This document shows, in pieces, positions 57,085 to 64,000 of a DNA stretch of 64,000 bases. The translations under genes and the position numbers were made by a program. The DNA is from JADLBR01 sp964651705 (GTDB taxonomy: Bacteria > Verrucomicrobiota > Verrucomicrobiia > JADLBR01): NCBI GenBank assembly GCA_964651705.1, contig CAZYWZ010000027.1, forward strand, positions 1 to 64,000, in the 5' to 3' direction. Each line of letters opens with the position of its first letter. Within the stretch, counting starts at the first letter, position 1. The notes beneath the pieces were generated by a model. It made no database searches and was not told the origin of the DNA. It saw nothing but the letters and a program-made list of their open reading frames with translations.

Positions 57085-58619
57085 ACACGGCCCCTTCCTC
57101 GCCATGCCAGAAGCCATAGAACAACGCCCGCTGTGGCCATGTAGAGCAGACACAACGCCGCCACAAGCGATTCGGGTGCGTTACCCATGATGGTGAAGAT
57201 TGCCAGGGGCAGGTTTGGACGGCCGGGCGGGTGCAGGAGCAACACGGTCCCAACGTCAGCGGATCCCAAAAGCGCGACGAGCACCCCGGCGGCGACCAAT
57301 GCCGGGCGCAGCGCCGGCAGCAGAATCCGCCGCAGATGCTGAGCCAGTGAAACTCCGCTGATCGCGGAAGCTCCGGCATAGGATCCCGGTACGGCACCGA
57401 ACCCGCGGAGCGCCAGCACGGTGACAACCGGCAGTAAGCGCAGGCCAATGGCGAGCACGACAGTGAGCTGGCTGCGGAACAGCCAATCGGCGCAAGCAGG
57501 CGACCGAGATCCAAACGCAAGAAATCCCAGCGCCAGGGCGGACGGTGGCAAGGAAAAGGCGACCAGACTGCAAACCAGCGTCAGCGCCCGAAGCCGATTC
57601 TGGCGACCCACGCCGATGGCAAGCACCGTTCCCATAAGGCACGCGACGCCAGCGGATCCCGCAGCGTAAACCAGCGTGCTTGTGGCAGTGCGCAGAACCT
57701 CCTGCACCGCTCGATGCAGGTCGCCAAGGCGTGAAAGCGGCAGGACCAAGCCTGCCAGAGGTATCAGCAAGACGATCGTCGTCACAGCAACGAACACCGC
57801 CGACACCAGCATGTCGTGGACCGGCGGCAACGGCTGAAGCGGCCTGACTTGCTTGGTTAGAATCTGGATTACCAGACGCGGTGTCGCGAAGGCGCAAATC
57901 GGGGTGACCACAACAAGCACCATGATCGTGATCCACATACTCTGACGCGCTGCCAATGAATAGTCATATGAGGACGCGAAACTTATGAGAATATCGCTGG
58001 CCACGGTTTGCACGCCGAGTATCTGACCCGGCCCGGGATCGGCAAGCGTGAGCACAGAGGCCAACATCGCGGCGATGGCTGCCGGCACGGCTGCCCATCG
58101 CAGCGCCAGACGCACCAGCAGCCCATCGCCGCCCGCCAGCCGCGCGGCCTCGGCCGCCGAGGCCGTGATGGAGCGGGTCGCGGCCAGAGATGCGAATGTC
58201 GTCAGCGATAAAGCGCCCGCGGAAAAGACAAACACACAGCCGACCCAACCCTCAACGATCTGGCAGGCCCACGGTCCGACGCGGCTGGCCAGGCTCATCC
58301 AGCCAATGGCCCACAGGAACGACGGAACCAGCAGCGGCAGCGCCAGCAGCGCGACCAACACCGTCTTGCATCGGAACCGAAATAGACCGGCCAAGACGCC
58401 CAGGGGGAGGCCCATCAGCCAACCGACGCCCCCGACCAAAAAGGCCAGTGACAGGCTATTGCTCGTGGCCCGCCAGAAGGCCGACCCGACATCCAACCAG
58501 GTTGTCGGGGAACCGGCCTGCAGCATCAGCGGCAGGATCGGCAGAACAGGCAGCACCAGAATCGCAATCGCGGCATGCCGCCAACGTCCGGGTTGTTCCA
58601 GCACCAGAGGCGAGATCAT
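57081..58619 (-). CDS. ABC transporter permease, FbpB-like double-domain (512 aa)
   Basis: About twelve hydrophobic helices in two similar halves, for example LSLAFLVGGVGWLMGLPLGV with LLALPLLVPSFLWAIGW in the first half and AGSAGVACLMGTVLAIGVG with LVAFSLPPSALALGFLAF in the second. Each half carries an EAA-like loop with Gly (ASAAEAARLAGG; ASAISGVSLAQH). This fits fused permeases of FbpABC iron importers. It overlaps both neighbours by 4 nt. Confidence 0.88.
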   Translation of the reverse strand: MISPLVLEQPGRWRHAAIAILVLPVLPILPLMLQAGSPTTWLDVGSAFWRATSNSLSLAFLVGGVGWLMGLPLGVLAGLFRFRCKTVLVALLALPLLVPSFLWAIGWMSLASRVGPWACQIVEGWVGCVFVFSAGALSLTTFASLAATRSITASAAEAARLAGGDGLLVRLALRWAAVPAAIAAMLASVLTLADPGPGQILGVQTVASDILISFASSYDYSLAARQSMWITIMVLVVVTPICAFATPRLVIQILTKQVRPLQPLPPVHDMLVSAVFVAVTTIVLLIPLAGLVLPLSRLGDLHRAVQEVLRTATSTLVYAAGSAGVACLMGTVLAIGVGRQNRLRALTLVCSLVAFSLPPSALALGFLAFGSRSPACADWLFRSQLTVVLAIGLRLLPVVTVLALRGFGAVPGSYAGASAISGVSLAQHLRRILLPALRPALVAAGVLVALLGSADVGTVLLLHPPGRPNLPLAIFTIMGNAPESLVAALCLLYMATAGVVLWLLAWRGRGRV

Positions 58620-59641
58620 CGGTAGCTTCGGTCGACCCAGTCCCTGATGAACTCGCGGCTGAGTCGCTCGACATCTCCGGCCATCGCTGCGTAATCCAGC
58701 GCCATGGGACGCAGCCGATCCAGCCCGATCAAGTGGTCCGGTCGTGGCACGCCGGGCCGTAGCGGAATCTGCGCCGCCTCGCTCCTAGCCAGGGCCTCTT
58801 CGACTTCCGGGCTCAGCAGGTAATCGATGAATCTTCGCGCTGCGTCTAGGTTCGGCCCGCCGCGGATCAGCACCGCGCAGTTTGGCACGACGACCGTGCC
58901 CATCCCTTCGGCATCGGGATACACGACCCCGACGGGCTTGCCCTCCAGTCTGGCGACGTTGTAATCGTCGGTGTCTGTTAGACCCGCAGCGAAGTCCCCA
59001 GCCGCGACGCGGCGGCGGACCTCGCCGTTGGAGGACAGGACCTTGCCGCCGTTGGCCACAAACGCATCCAGAAACTGCCTGGCCTTTTCCGGTCCCAACG
59101 ATGCGAACAAGGCCGCCACATGCATGGAGGTCGTCCCAAACAGCGGATTGGCCACGCACGCCTTGCCCTTGAATCGCGGATCAGCCAGATCAAGCACGGA
59201 CGTGGGCACCTCGCCCTCGGCGACCATGTTCGTGTTGTAGATGATCACGCGGGCTCGCGCTGAGAAGCCGATCCAGTGGTGCTCTGTATCGGAGAACTGC
59301 GCTGGCAGGTCTTTGGCGGCGGTGGACTGGTAGGGCGCGGAGACGCCCTTGGCCCTGAGCACGCCGGCGCGCAGCGGATCGCCGCTCCAGAAGACGTCGG
59401 CCACGGGCCGGTCTTTTTCGGCGATGAGCCGGTTCAGCAGGCCGGCGCTCTTGGTTTCCTCCGTGTCGGGCACGAGCTTCACTTCGATGCCGGTCTGCTT
59501 CTGGAATTGTTCGCAGACGGGCCGCGCAAACACATCGTCAACCGAAGTGTAAACGACGACGGTGTTCGAGGGTGCGCCGCCCGGCTTGCAGCCGCCCAGG
59601 GCCGCAGCGGCAAGTAGTAGAACGAGAATGAAACGCTTCAT
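58616..59641 (-). CDS. ABC transporter substrate-binding lipoprotein, ferric-iron type (341 aa)
   Basis: Lipoprotein signal LLAAAALGGC. VVVYTSVDDVFARPVCEQFQ with GIEVKLVPDTEETKSAGLLN and ADVFWSGDPLRAGVLRAKG is the FbpA-like extracellular binding-protein family 1 pattern, as is a late FIDYLLSPEVEEALARSEAA. It most likely binds Fe(III), though ligands in this family vary. First gene of the operon. Confidence 0.86.
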   Translation of the reverse strand: MKRFILVLLLAAAALGGCKPGGAPSNTVVVYTSVDDVFARPVCEQFQKQTGIEVKLVPDTEETKSAGLLNRLIAEKDRPVADVFWSGDPLRAGVLRAKGVSAPYQSTAAKDLPAQFSDTEHHWIGFSARARVIIYNTNMVAEGEVPTSVLDLADPRFKGKACVANPLFGTTSMHVAALFASLGPEKARQFLDAFVANGGKVLSSNGEVRRRVAAGDFAAGLTDTDDYNVARLEGKPVGVVYPDAEGMGTVVVPNCAVLIRGGPNLDAARRFIDYLLSPEVEEALARSEAAQIPLRPGVPRPDHLIGLDRLRPMALDYAAMAGDVERLSREFIRDWVDRSYR

Positions 59642-59644
59642 GGT

Positions 59645-60344
59645 TTAGAATGTGAATTGCAGTCCGAGATAGCTGAACACCGCCGGGGCATTGCCGCGAG
59701 TTTCGTGAATCGTGCGGCCGGCGGATGCGGGCAGGGTCGCGTGCTTGTGGAATGACCACTTGCAACCCGCGTTAAAAAGAAATTCGCAGTTGCCGAAATC
59801 GTCGTCGGCCACGTTACGCAGTTCGCCGACGAGCCGGAATCGCTGGGAGAGGGCATGTTCAACGGCGAGGCCTAGCGCCCATTCATTGGTTTGCTGATCG
59901 CACCAGTTGTAGCCGGCTTCGGCATAAACCTTGGTCTGGCCGAACGTCCGCTGGACTTGGAACGGCATGAAGAATTGACTGCCTTCACTCACCAATCCAC
60001 GGTCCACGGAGTTGCCGGGCGGATTGAAGTCCGCCAGCGGATAGAACGACGGCGAGAGGCCGTGCTCCTGCTGGACAGGAAGCGCCATTTCACCCCTAAC
60101 TGGATGTTGCCTGCCCCGCCCTCGGTAGCGTGACCGGTTTCGTCCAGCACCACAAGGCGTGGCTTGAGTTTGAGTTGCACGCGCTCGCCCACGCCGTAGT
60201 TGATGTCGAGCAAGGGCTGAAACAGCAGCGAGTCGTCGCGGGTCGAGAACGGAGAGGAAAGGTTGATTTCCCACCACGTCGGACCGGGCGTGTCGGGGTC
60301 GTCGGTCTCAAGCGGCGACCTGGCAGCGCGAGGGCACATCTCAT
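59645..60344 (-). pseudogene. Frameshifted outer-membrane beta-barrel-type gene
   Basis: The N-terminal frame reads TWWEINLSSPFSTRDDSLLF, QPLLDINYGVGERVQLKLKP and NIQLGVKWRFL to about 60075. The neighbouring frame continues with HGLSPSFYPLADFNPPGNSV, SQFFMPFQVQRTFG, KVYAEAGYNW and ends AVFSYLGLQFTF at 59645. Both parts resemble PF13557-type barrel proteins. One missing base near CTGTCCAGCAG breaks it. No clear signal peptide remains, so the 5' end also seems eroded. A sequencing error at the break is possible. Confidence 0.65.
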
Positions 60345-61351
60345 GGCGCGACTTCCACCATGCCCACCGTGAGCCGTTTCGGGGATTTGCCGACCTTGAC
60401 GGTCTTCACCGTGCGCCGCTGCGCCACGTCCACGATGCTCACGTCGCCTGAGCCGGTGTTGCTGACCACGGCGAGTTTGCCGTCAAGAGTGAATTCGAGC
60501 CAGTTCGGGTCGCGGCCTACTTGCACTTTGCCGAGCACGCGATGGTCGCTCGTGTCGAGTATGGTCGCGTCGTCCGTCGTTTGCGTCGCAATCCAAAGCT
60601 CCTTGCCATCCGGCGTCACGGCGATGCCATGCGCGTCCTTGCCGTCGGAGGCGAACTTCGGCTCGCCCAGTGCGATGCGGTCCACGACCTGTTTCTTCTC
60701 CGGGTCAATCACCAGCGCACCGTTCAGCCAGCGGATGGTTTGATAGACCTTCCGGCCATCCTTGCTTTGCGCCAGCACGCGCGGCCAGGTGAACAGCGGC
60801 GTCGCGCCAGTCACTTCCCAACTGCTCACGTCCATCTCGACGAGCTTCATGTCACCCTCGCTGGTGACGTAGAGTTTCTGGCCGTCGGGCCGTAGCATGA
60901 CGATGTGCGGTCCTCGCCCCACGGGCACGGTCTTGACGACCTTGCGCTCGGCAGTGCTGACAACGGCGACCGCTCCGTCGGTGTTCAACGTGACGAAGAC
61001 GTAACGGCCATCGGGCGAGCTGATGAGTTGGTTGGGCGCGCTGCCGACCGAAATCGAGGCGGTGACTTGGTTCTTCGTGGGGTCAATGAACGAAAGCGTG
61101 CCGTCGCCCTCGTTCGAGACGTAGATGGTCTTGCCGCCCGGCGCAACGTCCACGCCGTGAGGTTTCGGGCCGGTCTTGATGTCAGCCACCAGTCGGCCTT
61201 CGACAGGATCAACGACAGCGATGCTTTCCCCACCCCAGTTGGTGATGAGGGCGCGAACAGCCTTGGCCGCTTGCGCCGGCGCGGACGCGAGCGCCAAGGC
61301 GGCCAGAGTCAACAGTAGGACGGATGCTCTGGAATGGTTGTGTGTCGTCAT
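60341..61351 (-). CDS. Secreted YncE-like beta-propeller protein (336 aa)
   Basis: Signal peptide (SVLLLTLAALALASAPAQA) after ATG 61351. Repeated blades follow, each with a Y-V/I-(T/S)-N/E type strand: KTIYVSNEGDGTLSFIDPTK, RYVFVTLNTDGAVAVVSTAE, KLYVTSEGDMKLVEMD and LAVVSNTGSGDVSIVDVAQR. This is the YVTN/YncE-type seven-bladed propeller. Ligand unknown. It lies on the same strand as the secreted gene upstream (31-nt gap). Confidence 0.88.
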   Translation of the reverse strand: MTTHNHSRASVLLLTLAALALASAPAQAAKAVRALITNWGGESIAVVDPVEGRLVADIKTGPKPHGVDVAPGGKTIYVSNEGDGTLSFIDPTKNQVTASISVGSAPNQLISSPDGRYVFVTLNTDGAVAVVSTAERKVVKTVPVGRGPHIVMLRPDGQKLYVTSEGDMKLVEMDVSSWEVTGATPLFTWPRVLAQSKDGRKVYQTIRWLNGALVIDPEKKQVVDRIALGEPKFASDGKDAHGIAVTPDGKELWIATQTTDDATILDTSDHRVLGKVQVGRDPNWLEFTLDGKLAVVSNTGSGDVSIVDVAQRRTVKTVKVGKSPKRLTVGMVEVAP

Positions 61352-61382
61352 AGGTTCGGGTTGTTGGGATTCGTTGTCTGCC

Positions 61383-62039
61383 TCACTTGCTGCCATACGC
61401 GAAGTCGTCGAACAGCATCACGCTGTCCGCTTTGGTCCACAGGCCGACTTTGCCCGCGTCCTTGAACGTCTCATCCTCCACGTCGAACAGCTTCTTGCCG
61501 TTGAAGAGCACGGTGAACCTCTTGCCGACAAACTCGACGTGCAATGTATGCCAGATCTGCGGGGCGACCTTCTCCTCGACGCCATAGCCGCCCTTGCGGC
61601 CCAGAATATCGATCGACTTGCGCTTGCCCTTCTCGACCTTGTAAAGGACGACATTGTCTTCCAGCGCGTTGGGGCGGCAGATGTAGTAGTTGGCCGCGTC
61701 CGCGCAACGCCAGATGACACCCGCCGCCTGGTCGCCCTTACCGCTGACGCTCTTGAACTTCACTTCGACAAAGCCGTCCTTCAGCATGGGTGCATCCTTG
61801 ATGCAGAGCGGGAAGCTTGGACCGGGAACTTCGCCCGATTGCTTCAGCACCGCCGACTTGCTGGGCGCGGAATCGTCTTGCTCGACCGTCCACTTGGGTT
61901 CGCCTTTTCCGGTGATGGCAACGGTCCAGCCCGGTGGCGACTTGCCTGCTTCGGCGCGGTCGAAGTTGACGGTCTCCGCCAGCGCGAGGCCGGCCGTGAC
62001 GCTTGTGAATGTGAACAGTGAGATCATTAGTGTTTTCAT
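61383..62039 (-). CDS. Secreted LamG/DUF1080-like protein (218 aa)
   Basis: Signal peptide (MISLFTFTSVTAGLALA). The mature beta-sandwich has FVEVKFKSVSGKGDQAAGVI, YYICRPNALEDNVVLYKVEK, IWHTLHVEFVGKRFTVLFNG and VGLWTKADSVMLFDDF, the pattern of DUF1080/concanavalin-like 3-keto-disaccharide hydrolase-type domains. Carbohydrate binding is likely; catalysis is not shown. It precedes the propeller gene. Confidence 0.8.
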   Translation of the reverse strand: MKTLMISLFTFTSVTAGLALAETVNFDRAEAGKSPPGWTVAITGKGEPKWTVEQDDSAPSKSAVLKQSGEVPGPSFPLCIKDAPMLKDGFVEVKFKSVSGKGDQAAGVIWRCADAANYYICRPNALEDNVVLYKVEKGKRKSIDILGRKGGYGVEEKVAPQIWHTLHVEFVGKRFTVLFNGKKLFDVEDETFKDAGKVGLWTKADSVMLFDDFAYGSK

Positions 62040-62129
62040 AGGCTCTATAAACCTACCCGATCACCGGAGCGTCCGTTAATGAAGATTTGTTAAGGAAGGA
62101 CGGGCAAGCCCACGTAGCTCTTCTCTGGA

Positions 62130-63527
62130 TCAGACAGGCAGCGAAAGCAGCACTCGAAAGGTAGAGCCTTTGCCCGGCGCGCTTTCCAATTCAATTCGTC
62201 CGCCGTGACGTTCGACAGCGAGCTTGGCAATCGCCAGACCCAGGCCTGCACCGCCCTCAGAGCGAGAGCGGGTCTTGTCAACGCGATAAAACCGCTCAAA
62301 GACGTTTGCCTGATGTTCCGGCGCAATTCCTTCCCCGTTGTCGCAGACTTCGACCACGGCTTCGCGGCCACGTCGCGAGCAGGTCGCCAAAATGCGCCCG
62401 CCGGCCGGGGTGTAGCGAATGGCGTTGTGGACCAGGTTGAGCAGGGCGTGCCGGAGCAGTGCCGCATCACCGGTAGCGGGAAGATCAACGTTCGCCTCGA
62501 CGGCGAGTTGCTGCTGCTTTTCATCGGCCAGAATGCGCAGGCTTTCGACCGCTTCCCGCGTGAGCGCGCCAAGCTCAATCGGCACACGATTCAACGGCCG
62601 TTGGTCCGCCTCGGCGCGAGCCAGTGTGAGCAGCGAGTCCACGAGGTCCTGCAAGCGCTGCGCTTCCTCCAGCATCGCGCCGATGCTTTGCCGGAACTGC
62701 TCCGGTTCGCGCACGCTGTTGAGCGCGACTTCACCCTCGGCCCGCAGCGCAGTCAGAGGCGTGCGGAGTTCGTGGGAGGCGTCGGCAGCGAAGCGACGCA
62801 GTTCGGCGAACGAGCTCTCCAGCCGCTGCAATGTGGCGTTGAAGACCGTGGCCAACCGGCCCAGTTCGTCGTGCGGATTGGCCACGGGCAACCGTTGTGA
62901 CAGTGAACTGGCAGAAATCTCTTTCGCCTGGGCCGCCATCGCCCTAACTGGCGCAAGCGAACGACACGCCACGAACCAGCCTCCCGCCACGGCCAGTAGC
63001 ACCGCCAGCGGCAATCCGACTAGGAACATTTCTGCCAATTCATGCTGCGTGCGGCGCAGGCCGGATTCATCGCGCAGGATGCGAAGAATCACGTCGCGGT
63101 GCTCGATTCGCGCCGGCCGCTCCATGACGCGCGCGAACAGTCCTGGCTCAACTTCGGCGGAATAGAAATGCAGCTGCTGTCCGTCCGGCGGACCAAGCCG
63201 ATCGTGAGCTTCCGTCTCGGGAACGGGCCAGTGCCGTAACAGAAGCTTGCCCTCCTCGCTCCAGACCTCAAACCACGCGGCCATGCGGGCGTAGCCTTCC
63301 TCGCCATGTGAACCCCGCAAGGGCCACGCAAGCCGATCTCCAGATTCCTCGACCTGTCCCTCAATGATGTCGAAGTCTATGCGAAGCTGGCGGTCGAGTT
63401 CATGGACCAAGCGTTGCGCGACAACGTGGCGCGTGATCATGGCCAGCACTAGAACAATCACCAGCGCCGTCGCTGCGTGCCATGAAACGAGGCGAAGCGT
63501 CAGCGATTGTCGCCGCAACCCGTTCAT
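62130..63527 (-). CDS. Two-component sensor histidine kinase (465 aa)
   Basis: Two membrane segments (VIVLVLAMITRHVVAQ near residue 25 and VGLPLAVLLAVAGGWFVACR near 185) flank a periplasmic sensor. A HAMP-like stretch, the H-box FAADASHELRTPLTALRAEG, N-box LVHNAIRYTPAGG and G-boxes VCDNGEGIAP and GGAGLGLAIAKLAVERHGG follow. Its start overlaps the response-regulator stop by 4 nt. The layout resembles CusS-like heavy-metal sensors; the stimulus is unknown. Confidence 0.9.
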   Translation of the reverse strand: MNGLRRQSLTLRLVSWHAATALVIVLVLAMITRHVVAQRLVHELDRQLRIDFDIIEGQVEESGDRLAWPLRGSHGEEGYARMAAWFEVWSEEGKLLLRHWPVPETEAHDRLGPPDGQQLHFYSAEVEPGLFARVMERPARIEHRDVILRILRDESGLRRTQHELAEMFLVGLPLAVLLAVAGGWFVACRSLAPVRAMAAQAKEISASSLSQRLPVANPHDELGRLATVFNATLQRLESSFAELRRFAADASHELRTPLTALRAEGEVALNSVREPEQFRQSIGAMLEEAQRLQDLVDSLLTLARAEADQRPLNRVPIELGALTREAVESLRILADEKQQQLAVEANVDLPATGDAALLRHALLNLVHNAIRYTPAGGRILATCSRRGREAVVEVCDNGEGIAPEHQANVFERFYRVDKTRSRSEGGAGLGLAIAKLAVERHGGRIELESAPGKGSTFRVLLSLPV

Positions 63528-64000
63528 GGCTGCACGTCCGGACGCAAAACGAAGCCGACGCCGCGCAGTGTGTGCAGGAGCTTGGTGGGGTTTCCCTCAT
63601 CGAGCTTGCGCCGCAGATGCGCAATGTGAACATCAATCACATTGTCCAGCGGCGTGACGCGTCGCGGCTCACGCCACACGTCTCTTGCGAGCATCTGGCG
63701 GGTGACCGTCTGGCCTTGATGCCGCACGAGGTAGGCGAGCAAGTCAAACTCGCGCGGCGTGAGGGGAACTTCCCGGCTTCCTCGGGTGACCCGCCGGCTC
63801 TCGACATCCAGAACCAAGTCGTCGACCTGCCGGCGCAGCCCCTCGGCATCGCCGGTCCGCCGCAAGAGCACGCGGATGCGGGCTAGTAGTTCAGCGAAGG
63901 CAAACGGCTTCACAAGGTAGTCGTCCGCGCCGCTGTCAAGACCGAGCACGCGGTCTTCCACCCCGTCCCGTGCTGTCAGCAGCAAGACCGGCGTTCGTTC
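63524..64000 (-). CDS. OmpR-family response regulator, N-terminus beyond the window (partial, over 158 codons)
   Basis: The visible part begins within the receiver domain: VLLLTARDGVEDRVLGLDSG and the Lys in YLVKPFAFAEL, and continues into the winged helix (SREVPLTPREFDLLAYLVRH, VIDVHIAHLRRKLDEG, LHTLRGVGFVLRPD). The phosphorylated Asp lies off the right edge. Cognate partner of the adjacent kinase. Confidence 0.93.
   Translation of the reverse strand, partial: ERTPVLLLTARDGVEDRVLGLDSGADDYLVKPFAFAELLARIRVLLRRTGDAEGLRRQVDDLVLDVESRRVTRGSREVPLTPREFDLLAYLVRHQGQTVTRQMLARDVWREPRRVTPLDNVIDVHIAHLRRKLDEGNPTKLLHTLRGVGFVLRPDVQP

Overview
The window looks like one contig from a GC-rich bacterium, most likely a member of the Verrucomicrobiota. 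The pointers are several secreted proteins ending in PEP-CTERM sorting tails (IPEPG, a hydrophobic helix, then an RRR cluster), an expanded family of FGE/SUMF1-fold PEP-CTERM proteins, an arsenosugar locus, and many small toxin-antitoxin modules. Taxonomy is inferred from gene content only. I saw no rRNA, tRNA, CRISPR array, intact transposase or phage module.

Layout. 1-4 kb: a minus-strand run of a secreted beta-helix protein and two SUMF1-fold PEP-CTERM proteins, with palindromic repeats at the left edge. 4-6 kb: a TPR protein, a MazEF-like pair and a SUMF1 gene relic. 6-21 kb: an island of serine hydrolases (patatin, three alpha/beta hydrolases, one DUF2235/Tle1-type protein with about ten membrane helices) plus a YdjC-like deacetylase. 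Within it the minus-strand order SUMF1-PEP-CTERM, small membrane protein, serine hydrolase occurs twice. 21-24 kb: a gene graveyard holding a shrunken TPR copy, a PIN toxin pair, an orphan antitoxin whose toxin is cut by a SUMF1 fragment, and a frameshifted gene.

24-31.5 kb: a tightly overlapping molybdenum-cofactor operon (moaD, moaE, a moeA-moaC fusion, mog), divergent from an iron-sulfur repair gene (ric) and an Rrf2 regulator. Then come nadA, a DUF488/PLP-enzyme fusion and a DGC-domain protein. 31.6-40 kb: an FAD reductase fused to an SRPBCC domain, an arsenosugar locus (glycosyltransferase, arsS, arsM), a MNT/HEPN remnant, and a flavoprotein/membrane ferredoxin pair. 40-50 kb: a TetR regulator with a likely shared operator and an AhpD-like target, a COG1331 thioredoxin-domain protein, a MazEF pair, an ECF sigma/anti-sigma pair, a thioredoxin, a transglutaminase lipoprotein, an EHP-repeat lipoprotein, a fatty-acid-hydroxylase-type protein and a nucleotidyltransferase pair.

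50-56 kb: a thiamine-diphosphate enzyme behind a textbook-like attenuator (Val/Leu-rich leader peptide, strong intrinsic terminator, competing stem), a PEP-CTERM protein, an overlapping phosphorylase/methyltransferase/DsrE operon and a DUF547 protein. 56-64 kb: a ferric-iron-type ABC transporter operon, a frameshifted outer-membrane-type gene, a YncE-like beta-propeller, a secreted LamG/DUF1080-like protein, and a two-component system that runs off the right edge.

Recurrent themes are 4-nt start/stop overlaps in operons, repeated duplication and decay of SUMF1 and TPR genes, and two places where a truncated 5' gene end survives as a short ORF overlapping the start of the next gene.
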